Positions 22,173 to 31,502 are shown, counted from the first letter of the stretch. The stretch is 64,000 nucleotides of DNA from Caldilineaceae bacterium (GCA_018003515.1 JAGNDO010000013.1:34758-98757), one strand, 5' to 3'. Translations and numbers: made by a program. The notes: generated by a model from the sequence alone, not told the origin.

Positions 22173-22266
22173 AGAGATTAGGGGATTGAGAGATTGAGAG
22201 ATTGGGAGATTAGGAGATTGTCTGCATGCCACCAATCTCCCAATCTCCCAATCTCCTAATCCCTCA
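22173..22266. repeat. Heptad-unit inverted repeat, GGAGATT family, copy 3
   Basis: Arms of GAGAGATTGGGAGATTAGGA type and complement surround TCTGCATGCCA. It ends just before the thiolase ribosome binding site. Confidence 0.85.
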
Positions 22267-22296
22267 ACACATATCCAACCAAAGGAGGTTGTGAAC

Positions 22297-23565
<1,269 letters not shown>

Positions 23566-23671
23566 AACGAACAAATAGAACACGGATTGGACGGATCAAA
23601 CGGATTTTTACGGATCTTTTTTTGAATCCGTTTTGATCCGTCGCATCCGTCCAATCCGTGTTCTATTTGTT
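23566..23671. repeat. Inverted repeat built of ACGGAT units
   Basis: Left arm GAACAAATAGAACACGGATT with iterated (T/A)GGACGGATC-like units, right arm its complement. It lies between the thiolase and CoA-transferase genes and resembles the heptad-unit palindromes in organisation. Confidence 0.8.
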
Positions 23672-23701
23672 CCCCTTTTTAGCGAGAAACTGGAGAAAAC
23701 C

Positions 23702-25051
23702 ATGAAGATCGTACCCCAAATTACCCCGGCAGACGCAGCGGCCATGATCAAAAGCGGCGACACGATTTTGGTGGGCGGCTTTGGCATGACCGGCAACCCG
23801 GTCCACCTAGTCCACGCCCTGGCCGAGACCGCCGTGACGGACCTGACCTATATCGGCAACAACGTGGGCGAGGCCGGGCTGGGCGGCGGACGGCTGCTGC
23901 GCAACGGGCAGATCAAGAAGGCCATCGGCTCCTTCTTCACCAGCAACCGGGAGGCTGTGGCCGCGGCCCAGTCGGGCAAAATTGAGATCGAGCTGATCCC
24001 CCAAGGTTCCCTGGCCGAGGCCATCCGGGCCGGGGGCGCGGGGATCGGCGGCTTCTTCACCCCCACCGCGGCGGGGACTGTCTTGGCCAAGGATCGGGAG
24101 AGCCGCATCATCGACGGCGTGGAGCAGATTTTTCAACCGGCTTTGCGGGGGAATGTGGCCCTGATCCGGGCCTGGCAGGCGGACACCGCGGGCAATTTGG
24201 TCTATCGCATGACCGAGCAGAACTTCAACCGGGCCATGGCGACCGCCGCAGATCTGGTAATCGCCGAGGTCGAGGAAATTGTGCCTGTGGGCGCGCTGGA
24301 CCCCAACCAGATCCACACCCCCGGCTGTTTCGTGGATTATTTGGTCCAAGCCCACACCACTTTGGACGATCTGGGATCGTCCGCGTCGGTCAAGGACAGC
24401 GCCAAGAAGGTGGACGACGACCGCATGAACATGGCCCAGGCCGCTCTGGCCGAGCTGCACCGAGGCGACGTGGTCAACCTGGGCATCGGCATCCCCACCT
24501 TGGTGGCGGATCTGATCACGCCGGAACACGGCATCATCATGCACACGGAGAACGGCATGTTGGGCGTGGGACCGGAGCCGGAGGAGGGCGGGGCCATGGA
24601 TTATCCGGTCAACGCCGGCAAGGTGCCGGTCACCGCCCTGCCGGGGAGCAGCTATTTTGACAGCGCCGACTCCTTCGCCATGATCCGGGGCGGCCATGTG
24701 GATGTGGCCATCATGGGCGGCCTGCAGGTGGACGAAGCCGCCAACCAGGCCAACTGGGCCGTGCCCGGCAAACCTCTCTTGGGCGTGGGCGGGGCCATGG
24801 ATCTGGCCTCCGGGGCCAAGAAGTTGATCATCACCATGATCCACACGGACCGGGACGGCAGCCCCAAGATCCTGCCCGAATGTACGTTGCCGTTGACTTC
24901 CCGGGGAGCAGTGGACGTGGTGATCACGGATCTGGCGGTTTTTCGGTTTGTGGATGGACGGTTGACGTTGACCGCGCTGATGCCGGGGGTGACGGTGGAC
25001 GAGGTCAAGGCGAAGACGGCGGCGGCGTTTGAAGTGAGTTTGGCAGGGTGA
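23702..25051 (+). CDS. 3-oxoacid CoA-transferase, A and B subunits fused
   Basis: 449 residues from ATG 23702. The first half (about 1-220) is subunit A-like with [16 protein letters not shown]; the second half (about 240-449) is subunit B-like with [14 protein letters not shown] and Glu283 in [10 protein letters not shown], the glutamate that forms the CoA thioester intermediate. Many bacteria encode the halves separately; a fusion resembles the mitochondrial SCOT arrangement. It moves CoA between succinyl-CoA and acetoacetate (or 3-oxoadipate). With the preceding thiolase it would yield acetyl-CoA. Confidence 0.92.
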   Translation: MKIVPQITPADAAAMIKSGDTILVGGFGMTGNPVHLVHALAETAVTDLTYIGNNVGEAGLGGGRLLRNGQIKKAIGSFFTSNREAVAAAQSGKIEIELIPQGSLAEAIRAGGAGIGGFFTPTAAGTVLAKDRESRIIDGVEQIFQPALRGNVALIRAWQADTAGNLVYRMTEQNFNRAMATAADLVIAEVEEIVPVGALDPNQIHTPGCFVDYLVQAHTTLDDLGSSASVKDSAKKVDDDRMNMAQAALAELHRGDVVNLGIGIPTLVADLITPEHGIIMHTENGMLGVGPEPEEGGAMDYPVNAGKVPVTALPGSSYFDSADSFAMIRGGHVDVAIMGGLQVDEAANQANWAVPGKPLLGVGGAMDLASGAKKLIITMIHTDRDGSPKILPECTLPLTSRGAVDVVITDLAVFRFVDGRLTLTALMPGVTVDEVKAKTAAAFEVSLAG

Positions 25052-25072
25052 AAGTCGTGGTAAAATAGGGGC
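25040..25072 (+). promoter_or_regulatory. Candidate leaderless promoter of small gene
   Basis: TTGGCA (25040-25045), 15 bases, TGG then TAAAAT (25061-25066), then 6 bases to the ATG. It overlaps the 3' end of the CoA-transferase gene. Confidence 0.45.
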
Positions 25073-25285
25073 ATGGATACAGAACAGATAGCCCTAACCT
25101 TAGATCGAACCGCCTTTTCGGTCGTCTCCTTGGATGACGAATCCGACGAGATGGCATTTTGGCTGACACGAACGCCTGAAGAACGTATCCGACAAGTGGA
25201 ACGCCTGCGTCAAATCAACTTTGGTGATCGAGCTAACGAACCACTCCAAAGAGTGCTTGAAGTGGTTGACCTCACATCAAGTTGA
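25073..25285 (+). CDS. Small protein of the type found beside nucleotidyltransferase toxins
   Basis: 70 residues, acidic N-terminus ([19 protein letters not shown]) then [18 protein letters not shown] and [11 protein letters not shown] recall similar short proteins next to nucleotidyltransferase (AbiEii-like) genes, where they may be antitoxin-like partners. Here no such partner gene lies on either side. The role is unknown. It has its own candidate leaderless promoter and a terminator 32 bases downstream, so it is probably expressed alone. Confidence 0.6.
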   Translation: MDTEQIALTLDRTAFSVVSLDDESDEMAFWLTRTPEERIRQVERLRQINFGDRANEPLQRVLEVVDLTSS

Positions 25286-25317
25286 GCATCTGAATGGGGG
25301 CTGTTCACCCCAATAGT

Positions 25318-25357
25318 GCCGAACGCTTGAATCACTTTAACCAGGCGTTCGGCTTTT
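25318..25357 (+). terminator. Intrinsic terminator
   Basis: GCCGAACGC (25318-25326) pairs with GCGTTCGGC (25345-25353), followed by TTTT. Confidence 0.75.
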
Positions 25358-25406
25358 CTGTGGCAGGTTTTGTGATTAAGGTTTTTTCACCGTGATGTGT
25401 CGGCCC

Positions 25407-25428
25407 GTTCGCACCAGGGGGTGCGAAC
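25407..25428. repeat. GTTCGCACC palindrome, copy 2
   Basis: Identical over 27 bases (25405-25431) to the copy at 15481-15507. Confidence 0.85.
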
Positions 25429-25467
25429 TCCACTAATTTGGCTTTTTAACCGACTGGATAGACCACC

Positions 25468-26208
25468 ATGTCATCACAACCAATCCGCATCGCCATGTGG
25501 TCGGGGCCGCGTAATATTTCTACGGCTATGTTGCGGTCGTGGGGGAATCGGGCTGACACCGCGGTCTATGATGAGCCGTTGTACGCCCACTTTCTGCGGG
25601 CCACGGGGATTGACCATCCTGGCGCGGACGAGATTATGGCGGCGGGAGAGACGGATTGGTGCAAGGTGGTGGCGGAGATCACCGGCCCCATCCCCGGTGG
25701 CAAGGCCATCTGGTATCAGAAGCACATGACCCATCATCTGCTGCCCGATATGGGGATGGAGATGGGGTGGATCGACCAGTTGACCAACTGCTTTCTGATT
25801 CGGGAACCCCGGGAGATGTTGACCTCGTATATCAAGGTGCGGCCTGACTTTACGATGGAGGATTTGGGTTTGCCCCAGCAGCGGCTGATCTTTGACTATG
25901 TGCGGGCCAGCACGGGCCAACTCCCCCCGGTGGTGGCGGCGGAGGATGTGTTGAAGAATCCCCGGCGCACGTTGGGCTTGCTCTGCGCGGCCCTGGAGGT
26001 GCCCTTTGACGAGGCCATGTTGTCTTGGCCGCCGGGTCGTCGGGCCACAGATGGTCCCTGGGCTAAATATTGGTACGCCAGCGTTGAAAGCTCCACCTCT
26101 TTCATGCCCTACAGCCCCAAAGACGATCCCGTTCCGCCCAAATATGCGGCCATGATGGACGAATGCGACCAACTTTATGCGGAGATGGCCGCCCATAAAT
26201 TGAGTTGA
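25468..26208 (+). CDS. Sulfotransferase-like P-loop protein
   Basis: 246 residues. The N-terminal IRIAMWSGPRNISTAMLRSW has the shape of the PAPS 5'-phosphosulfate loop of sulfotransferases, and FLIREPREMLTSY resembles the 3'-phosphate binding segment. The rest shows DMGMEMGWIDQLTNC and EDVLKNPRRTLGLLCAALEVPF, typical of sulfotransferase helices. The substrate is unknown. It is followed 19 bases later by a class IV aminotransferase-like gene. Together the two sizes (246 plus 308) match a fused two-domain plant protein family that I recall (BCAT-like proteins of Arabidopsis), which suggests they act together. Confidence 0.75.
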   Translation: MSSQPIRIAMWSGPRNISTAMLRSWGNRADTAVYDEPLYAHFLRATGIDHPGADEIMAAGETDWCKVVAEITGPIPGGKAIWYQKHMTHHLLPDMGMEMGWIDQLTNCFLIREPREMLTSYIKVRPDFTMEDLGLPQQRLIFDYVRASTGQLPPVVAAEDVLKNPRRTLGLLCAALEVPFDEAMLSWPPGRRATDGPWAKYWYASVESSTSFMPYSPKDDPVPPKYAAMMDECDQLYAEMAAHKLS

Positions 26209-26227
26209 ACCGATAGGAAGGGAACCC

Positions 26228-27154
26228 ATGCTACAACCATTTTTCGAGCAGAACCGGGATTTGCTGGTCAACATCAACGGGGAGCTGATCCACCGGGACC
26301 GGGCCGGGGTCAGCCCGTTTGATTCGTCGGTGCAGAATGGGGATGCGGTGTGGGAGGGGCTGCGGCTGTACAACGGGCGCATCTTCAAGCTGATGGAGCA
26401 TCTGGACCGGCTGCGGGATTCGGCCAAGGCGTTGGCGTACCCGGAGATCCCGTCCCATGAGGCCATCATCGGCGAACTGCGGCGTACGTTGGCGGCCAAC
26501 CAGATGACGGACAATGTGCATGTTCGGCTGACGTTGAGCCGGGGGGTGAAGTACACCAGCGGCATGGACCCGCGTATCAACACCGCCGGGCCGACGTTGA
26601 TTATTTTGGCCGAGCACAAGCCGCCGGTCTATGACAAGAGCGGGTTGCGGCTGATCACGTCGGGGATCCGGCGTATTCCGGCGGACTGTTTGGACCAGAA
26701 CATCCACTCGTGCAACATGCTCAACTCGATCTTGGCCAAGATCCAGGCCAACGTGGCCGGGGTCGATGACGCCATCATGCTAGACGTGGATGGCTTTGTG
26801 GCAGAGACCAACGCCACGCATCTCTTCTTTGTGAAGGGGGGCGTGGTCACCACCTCCCATGCCCATGCCTGCCCGGAGGGGATCACCCGGGCCACGGTGC
26901 TGGACTTGTGCCGTGCCCACGCCATTCCGCATGAGGTCAAGAACATCACCTATTCCGAAATGTTCCGGGCCGACGAGATCTTCTGCACGGGGACAATGGG
27001 CGAGTTGGCCCCGGTGGTGGAGGTGGATGGGCGGGTGATCGGAGAGGGCGGGTTGGGGGCGATGACGGCCCGGTTGAGTGGGTTGTATGGGGAATTGACG
27101 GCGAGTGAAGGGGTTGAGATGGGGGTTGACACGTCACCGGATCATGCAATATAA
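26228..27154 (+). CDS. Class IV aminotransferase-like protein lacking the usual PLP lysine
   Basis: 308 residues, with GATAGGAAGGGAACCC as ribosome binding region. The fold-type IV pattern is clear: FDSSVQNGDAVWEGLRLYNG, HVRLTLSRGVKYTSG, AIMLDVDGFVAETNATHLFFV, EIFCTGTMGELAPVVEVDGR. At the place where D-amino acid aminotransferase has K in IKSLNLL and PabC has K in LKHLNRL, this protein has His160 in NIHSCNMLNSILAK; the nearest lysine is Lys171. It may therefore bind PLP without a normal Schiff base, use another lysine, or not be an aminotransferase. The gene probably shares an operon with the sulfotransferase-like gene. The next promoter overlaps its 3' end. Confidence 0.82.
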   Translation: MLQPFFEQNRDLLVNINGELIHRDRAGVSPFDSSVQNGDAVWEGLRLYNGRIFKLMEHLDRLRDSAKALAYPEIPSHEAIIGELRRTLAANQMTDNVHVRLTLSRGVKYTSGMDPRINTAGPTLIILAEHKPPVYDKSGLRLITSGIRRIPADCLDQNIHSCNMLNSILAKIQANVAGVDDAIMLDVDGFVAETNATHLFFVKGGVVTTSHAHACPEGITRATVLDLCRAHAIPHEVKNITYSEMFRADEIFCTGTMGELAPVVEVDGRVIGEGGLGAMTARLSGLYGELTASEGVEMGVDTSPDHAI

Positions 27155-27190
27155 TTCACGTCATGAATAACATTTATTCACGTGATGAAT
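27126..27190 (+). promoter_or_regulatory. Leaderless consensus promoter with two dyad operators
   Basis: TTGACA (27126-27131), 18 bases, TATAAT (27150-27155), then 7 bases to the ATG at 27163. Two dyads, ATTCAcgtcaTGAAT (27154-27168) and ATTCAcgtgaTGAAT (27176-27190), lie over the start codon and early codons with centres 22 bases apart (two helical turns). Confidence 0.7.
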
Positions 27191-28416
27191 CATATTATCC
27201 CAGATGGCTCACCCAGCACCTGCGGGACGCCATTGCCGAGCAGCCGATTGTGGTGTTGACCGGTGCGCGCCAGGTGGGCAAAAGTACGCTCCTGCGTAAC
27301 GAGGAGCCCTTCCGCACGTGGCGATATCGTACCCTGGACGATTTCGACACCTTGGCCCAGGCCCAGACCGATCCGACTGGGTTGTGGGCCGGGACGGATC
27401 GGATTGTGTTGGATGAAGTGCAGCGGGTGCCGGAACTCTTGTTGGCCGTGAAACAGGCTGTGGACGAAAGTCCCGGACGCTATCGCTTCGTCCTTTCTGG
27501 CTCGGCCAATTTGTTGCTCATGCAGCGCATCAGTGAAAGCTTGGCCGGGCGCGCTATCTACTTCGTGCTTTATCCCCTCACCCTGGGGGAGCAGCACCGT
27601 CAGCCCCCTTCGCCCCTTCTTCAAAATCTGCTGGCGGGTCGCTTGCCCGAAGAGGAGACCCTACCCGTGCCCCCGCCGGACCCGGTTCCTCTCCTGCTTC
27701 AGGGGTCCATGCCCGGTCTTTTTGCCCTGCCTAACCCGGACTCCTGGCTACGCTGGCGGGAGAGCTACATTCGCACCTATTTGGAGCGGGATCTGCGCCA
27801 GATGGCCCAGATCGACGCCCTCCCCGATTTCCGCCGATTGATGGAATTATTGGCTTTGCGCACGGGGCGGCTTCTTAATCAAGCTGAAGTGGGGCGGGAT
27901 GCGTCACTGACCCAGCCCACGGCTCATCGTTATATCAATCTGATGGAGACAACTCATCTGTTGGAACGGTTAGCCGCCTATACACCTGGGCGGACCCAGC
28001 GTTTGGTCAAGTCGCCCAAGATTTTTTGGACCGATCCGGGGCTTCCCGTCTTTCTTTCCGGCTATTACGACACTGAAAGTTTGAGCAAAGCTCGCGAACT
28101 CGGTTTCTTTTTTGAAGCCCTGATCTATCAGCATCTGCGCATCCTGTCCGAGTTGATTACGCCAAAGGCCAGGCTCTATTTCTGGCGTACTCGCACCGGA
28201 CAGGAAGTTGACTTTGTGCTGGAACATGGGCGAAAATTGCTGGCCTTTGAGGTGAAACTGAGCGGAACGGCTCGCTTCCAGGATACAGAAAATCTGCGGG
28301 CGTTCATGGCTGAACACCCGCAGACTCAGGTCGGTATTTTGCTTTATTCCGGGGCGGAGGTTCGCTATTTGGGTGAGCGGATCATTGCTGTTCCGTGGAC
28401 GCTGCTCACTGATTGA
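27163..28416 (+). CDS. COG1373-type AAA ATPase with DUF4143 domain, second copy
   Basis: 417 residues. Walker A is GARQVGKSTL, Walker B DRIVLDEVQRVPELL, then FVLSGSANLLLM. The DUF4143 part shows SYIRTYLERDLRQMAQI, YINLMETTHLLERLAAY and a nuclease-like end, LYFWRTRTGQEVDFVLE with LLAFEVKLS. It resembles the ATPase at 15538 in architecture but is diverged. The start has no ribosome binding site and coincides with the predicted transcription start. Operator dyads at the start suggest autoregulation. The biological role of the family is not known to me. Confidence 0.87.
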   Translation: MNNIYSRDESYYPRWLTQHLRDAIAEQPIVVLTGARQVGKSTLLRNEEPFRTWRYRTLDDFDTLAQAQTDPTGLWAGTDRIVLDEVQRVPELLLAVKQAVDESPGRYRFVLSGSANLLLMQRISESLAGRAIYFVLYPLTLGEQHRQPPSPLLQNLLAGRLPEEETLPVPPPDPVPLLLQGSMPGLFALPNPDSWLRWRESYIRTYLERDLRQMAQIDALPDFRRLMELLALRTGRLLNQAEVGRDASLTQPTAHRYINLMETTHLLERLAAYTPGRTQRLVKSPKIFWTDPGLPVFLSGYYDTESLSKARELGFFFEALIYQHLRILSELITPKARLYFWRTRTGQEVDFVLEHGRKLLAFEVKLSGTARFQDTENLRAFMAEHPQTQVGILLYSGAEVRYLGERIIAVPWTLLTD

Positions 28417-28470
28417 AAGCATTGGGCAGCGTGGGAATCGAATCGAGTGGCGATTCAGGGAAAATGAAAC

Positions 28471-28794
28471 ATGGCCCAACACGGTGAATGGACTCGCAAG
28501 GGCGCATCCCTCAGCGATGCGACGGCGCAGAAAGAATATGGCGTGGATCGGGACTTCATCATCCGCGGAATCCAGGCCGAGAAACTCGAATACCGGCAGA
28601 CGGTGCTCTATGGGAATCCGTGCCTGAGGATCTTGCGGAGCCAATTCGAAGCATACATTGCTGAGGAACTTGGCGCAGAGCATCTGGCGAGCAGACAACA
28701 GGCGACAGAACTTCGCAAAGTCAAGAAGGAAATCGCCAGTCTGAAGAGGAAGCTGAAGGTGCTTGAGGTCCGAAAGGCCGAACTGGAAGCGTAA
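28471..28794 (+). CDS. Conserved small protein with C-terminal coiled coil, function unknown
   Basis: 107 residues. The N-terminal half, GEWTRKGASLSDATAQKEYG, YGVDRDFIIRGIQAEKLEYR and GNPCLRILRSQFEAYI, resembles a winged-helix/excisionase-like DNA-binding layout (helix, helix, then a hairpin around the GNP turn). The C-terminal half (about 75-107) is a charged coiled coil (TELRKVKKEIASLKRKLKVL). I recall similar proteins in many unrelated genomes without an assigned role. It stands alone between the ATPase and a bidirectional terminator. Confidence 0.7.
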   Translation: MAQHGEWTRKGASLSDATAQKEYGVDRDFIIRGIQAEKLEYRQTVLYGNPCLRILRSQFEAYIAEELGAEHLASRQQATELRKVKKEIASLKRKLKVLEVRKAELEA

Positions 28795-28809
28795 AACGGA
28801 GCAATTTAT

Positions 28810-28858
28810 AAAACAACCCACGGCGTGAATAAAAGTTATTCACGCCGTGGGTTGTTTT
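28810..28858. terminator. Bidirectional terminator between convergent genes
   Basis: A perfect inverted repeat with 23-base arms and a 3-base loop (AAG) begins AAAACAACCC and ends GGGTTGTTTT, so both strands have a short T-run. Confidence 0.85.
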
Positions 28859-28892
28859 GCATGAAAATTATGTTGACCTGTTGGTGCGCATC

Positions 28893-29282
28893 CTACCCGT
28901 TCACCCACACCTTCTCCGGCTCGATTTTGTATGTCACTCGGGTGGCGTTGCCTAAGTCGCCAAAGTTCTTTCCCGTATATTTTCGGGAGAGGCGATGGAT
29001 CTGCTCGACGGCTCCCTCGGTGGTGAACTCTACCACCCGGCCTTGGATGCCGAGGTAGCGGTAGGGATCGGCTGGGTCTTGGATGCTGACGGCGACCTGG
29101 GGACGCCCGACCATGTTGCGGTCTTTTTTGCGCCCCTTTGCGCTGTTGATGGAGATGTATTCGCCATCGAACTCTACCCACACGGGTGTGACCTGGGGCG
29201 TGCCGTCCGCGTCCACGGTAGCCACGTGGGCAAAGGACTTGCTGTCGAGAATGTCGCGGTGGGACTCTGGAATTTGGACCAT
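28893..29282 (-). CDS. PPOX-class (F420- or flavin-dependent) oxidoreductase
   Basis: 129 residues from the second of two close ATGs, 29282, which sits 8 bases after AAAGGA; the first ATG at 29288 is too close. Pyridoxamine-phosphate-oxidase-like split-barrel: SKSFAHVATVDADGTPQVTPVWVEFDG, then SAKGRKKDRNM and RYLGIQGRVVEFT. This matches the small F420-dependent reductase-like family common in Actinobacteria and Chloroflexota. Physiological substrate unknown. A long upstream extension of the frame is out of character and rejected. Confidence 0.85.
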   Translation of the reverse strand: MVQIPESHRDILDSKSFAHVATVDADGTPQVTPVWVEFDGEYISINSAKGRKKDRNMVGRPQVAVSIQDPADPYRYLGIQGRVVEFTTEGAVEQIHRLSRKYTGKNFGDLGNATRVTYKIEPEKVWVNG

Positions 29283-29463
29283 GAGCATGTTCCTTTCGTC
29301 AAAGCTTGAATCGAAGCGTAGGCAAAAATTTAATATCAAACTAATACACCCCCATTCTACCCCACCTTTCCGCTGTCCTCTGTAAACTTCCTCGCACAAC
29401 CCCAGGCCCCAATCCCCAGTCCCTGCATTTCCCCACCCCATCCCCCTGACGTAAAATGAACCC

Positions 29464-30849
29464 ATGAACCGAGACCACGCCGCTATCCAACGAGTGCTGA
29501 TCCTCACCTTCCTGCTCAACCTGGCCGCCACGGCTGCAAAGCTGACCGTGGGGCTGATGACCGGCGCGCTCAGCTTGATCGCCGACGGCCTGGACACCCT
29601 CTTTGACGGCCTCTCCAACGTGATCGGCGTGATTGCCGTGCGCATGGGCAGCCAGCCGCCGGATGAGGATCACCCCTACGGCCACCGCAAATACGAGACC
29701 CTGGCCGCGCTGATCATCGCCACCCTGCTCTTCGTCACCGCCTGGGAAGTGGGCAAAGGGGCGGTGGATCGACTGTTGGCCCCCGGGGATCCTGGCGAAA
29801 CCGTGGTCAATTTTTGGAGCATTGCAGCCCTGCTTTTCGGCGGCATCGTCCAGGGGGTCACCGGTTGGTGGGAGATGCGGGCGGGGCGGCGGCTGGGCAG
29901 CGAAGTGCTGGTCGCCGACGCTCGTCACACCTTGGCCAGCATCTATGTCAGCGCCGGGGTGTTGGTGGGCTTGGGACTGGTCTGGCTGGGCTTCCCCTGG
30001 GCGGACCCAGTGGTGGCCCTGATCGTGGCAGTCGTCATCGCCCGCATCGGCGTGGAGACCGTGCGGGAGAACATCCCCGCCCTGGTAGATCATGCCTCCC
30101 TTGACCCGGAGAGCATCGGCGCGGTGGTGGGGGAGGTGGCCGGAGTGGAGAGCTTCCACCGCATCCGCAGCCGGGGACCCGTGGACAGCGTGGCCGTGGA
30201 TCTGCACGTGCGGGTGGCCCCTCGCCTCTCCATGCAAGAGGGCAACGCCATCGGCGACGAGGTGCGCCGCCGCCTGCTGGACCTGCCCAATATTGAGGAT
30301 GTCACCGTCCACATCGAGGCCGAGCGAGGGCCGGAGAGCGCGGCGGACCTCTACGCCGCGGTCAAGCTAGCCGCGGACGAGCACGAGCTGACCGTCCACG
30401 AGTTCTGGGTGCAGCAGATCGACGGCGACCTGCTCCTGCATCTGCACATCGGCGTGGACCCCAACCTGCGTCTGGCCGACGCCCACGAGCGGGTGGACGC
30501 CTTCGAGACCACCGTGCGGGAACGCTACCCCCAAGTCACCGCCATCCACACCCACATCGAACTGGCCACCGCGGAGATCCTGCCCGCGGCCCGGGTCAGC
30601 CGGGGCATGCAGGAGCGGGTGGCCGCCATCGTCACCCAGGCCGCGGACGACGTGCCCGGCCTCTCCGCGCCCCACAACATCCACGTCCATCAGATGGAGG
30701 GCCAACTCTTCATCACCCTGGACGCCTTCGTGGATGGCACCATTTCCGTCGTCGCCGCGCATGAGTTGAGCACGCGTCTGCAAGAGCAGGTGCGGGGGCA
30801 GATTGGGAATGTGAGCGAGGTATTGGTGCATTTGGAACCGGCAGGGTAA
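29464..30849 (+). CDS. Cation diffusion facilitator family transporter with three C-terminal domains
   Basis: 461 residues. Six membrane segments span about 10-195. The first half of the transport site is Asp44-x-x-x-Asp48 in ADGLDTLFD; the second would be His155-x-x-x-Asp but reads HTLAS, so Ser159 replaces the usual Asp. HPYGHRKYETLAAL is the conserved cytosolic-loop motif. After the membrane part there are three ferredoxin-like CDF C-terminal domains (about 205-285, 288-365 and 380-460) instead of the usual one. The metal is not deducible (DxxxD is seen in Zn/Fe/Mn members). TAAAAT (29452-29457) ends 6 bases before the ATG, a leaderless-type start. Confidence 0.9.
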   Translation: MNRDHAAIQRVLILTFLLNLAATAAKLTVGLMTGALSLIADGLDTLFDGLSNVIGVIAVRMGSQPPDEDHPYGHRKYETLAALIIATLLFVTAWEVGKGAVDRLLAPGDPGETVVNFWSIAALLFGGIVQGVTGWWEMRAGRRLGSEVLVADARHTLASIYVSAGVLVGLGLVWLGFPWADPVVALIVAVVIARIGVETVRENIPALVDHASLDPESIGAVVGEVAGVESFHRIRSRGPVDSVAVDLHVRVAPRLSMQEGNAIGDEVRRRLLDLPNIEDVTVHIEAERGPESAADLYAAVKLAADEHELTVHEFWVQQIDGDLLLHLHIGVDPNLRLADAHERVDAFETTVRERYPQVTAIHTHIELATAEILPAARVSRGMQERVAAIVTQAADDVPGLSAPHNIHVHQMEGQLFITLDAFVDGTISVVAAHELSTRLQEQVRGQIGNVSEVLVHLEPAG

Positions 30850-30874
30850 ATCCATTTTGATCTAAAATCCACTC

Positions 30875-30904
30875 TTGACATACTATACGGCAATGCCGTA
30901 CAAT
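30875..30904 (+). promoter_or_regulatory. Leaderless promoter with palindromic operator in the spacer
   Basis: TTGACA (30875-30880), 18 bases, TACAAT (30899-30904), 6 bases, ATG at 30911. A perfect 15-base palindrome TACGGCAATGCCGTA (30886-30900) fills the spacer and overlaps the -10, as expected for toxin-antitoxin autorepression. Confidence 0.8.
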
Positions 30905-30910
30905 ACGATT

Positions 30911-31222
30911 ATGGTATTCATCGAAACCTCGACATTCACCAAATACCTTTACCGCTATCTGACCGAAGAAGAATATGTCGGTCTACAGAGTTTTTTGCTG
31001 TTAAAACCGGATGCGGGTAATATCGTCCCCGGCAGTGGTGGGGTGCGAAAACTGCGTTGGGGGATTGCGGGCAGAGGCAAACGTGGCGGCGTACGCATCA
31101 TCTATTTTTTGAAGTGGCAAGATCACAAAATTTGGATGTTGACTCTTTACGCAAAGAATGAAGTCAGCACAATTCCCGCTCACATTTTACGGCGGATGGC
31201 AGAGGAGATCGGAAATGACTAA
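30911..31222 (+). CDS. RelE/HigB-like toxin
   Basis: 103 residues from ATG 30911; earlier in-frame ATGs lie inside the promoter. Seen: TKYLYRYLTEEEYVGLQSFL, PGSGGVRKLRWGIAGRGKRGG, VRIIYFLKWQDHKIWMLTLYAKNE. This is the RelE-fold mRNA interferase group (often annotated type II RelE/ParE toxin) that pairs with XRE-type antitoxins encoded downstream. It overlaps the antitoxin gene by 8 bases. Confidence 0.9.
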   Translation: MVFIETSTFTKYLYRYLTEEEYVGLQSFLLLKPDAGNIVPGSGGVRKLRWGIAGRGKRGGVRIIYFLKWQDHKIWMLTLYAKNEVSTIPAHILRRMAEEIGND

Positions 31223-31502
31223 GCGTGACATTGGCATGGAAATTTTGGAAGGCATTCGGGAAATCAAGGCGTTTGAAGCCGGTTCCGGATCACTACGGGT
31301 GCGGACGCTTCAAGAGCCGGGTTCTCCCCAGGTCATTCGCGCCCGACTAAACCTGTCGCAATCCGCCTTTGCCGGGTTGATGGGCGTCAGCCTGCGCACG
31401 GTTCAAGATTGGGAGCAGAGCCGTCGAGAACCCAGCGGGCCAGCCAAAACCCTGCTGCGTGTCGCTGAACAGCACCCGGACATCCTGCTGGCATTGACGT
31501 AA
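31215..31502 (+). CDS. XRE-family antitoxin (NadS-like)
   Basis: 95 residues from ATG 31215, overlapping the toxin stop. The C-terminal helix-turn-helix is RARLNLSQSAFAGLMGVSLRTVQDWEQSRREPSGPAKTLL, typical of NadS/HigA-type antitoxins. The N-terminal region MTKRDIGMEILEGIREIKAFEAG probably wraps the toxin. Likely represses the operon through the palindrome at 30886-30900. Confidence 0.9.
   Translation: MTKRDIGMEILEGIREIKAFEAGSGSLRVRTLQEPGSPQVIRARLNLSQSAFAGLMGVSLRTVQDWEQSRREPSGPAKTLLRVAEQHPDILLALT

Noticed and set aside
28893..29645. Long N-terminal extension (to 29645) of the PPOX-type gene
   Set aside because: The extra 121 residues show no family similarity and overlap the CDF gene; a Shine-Dalgarno supports the start at 29282.
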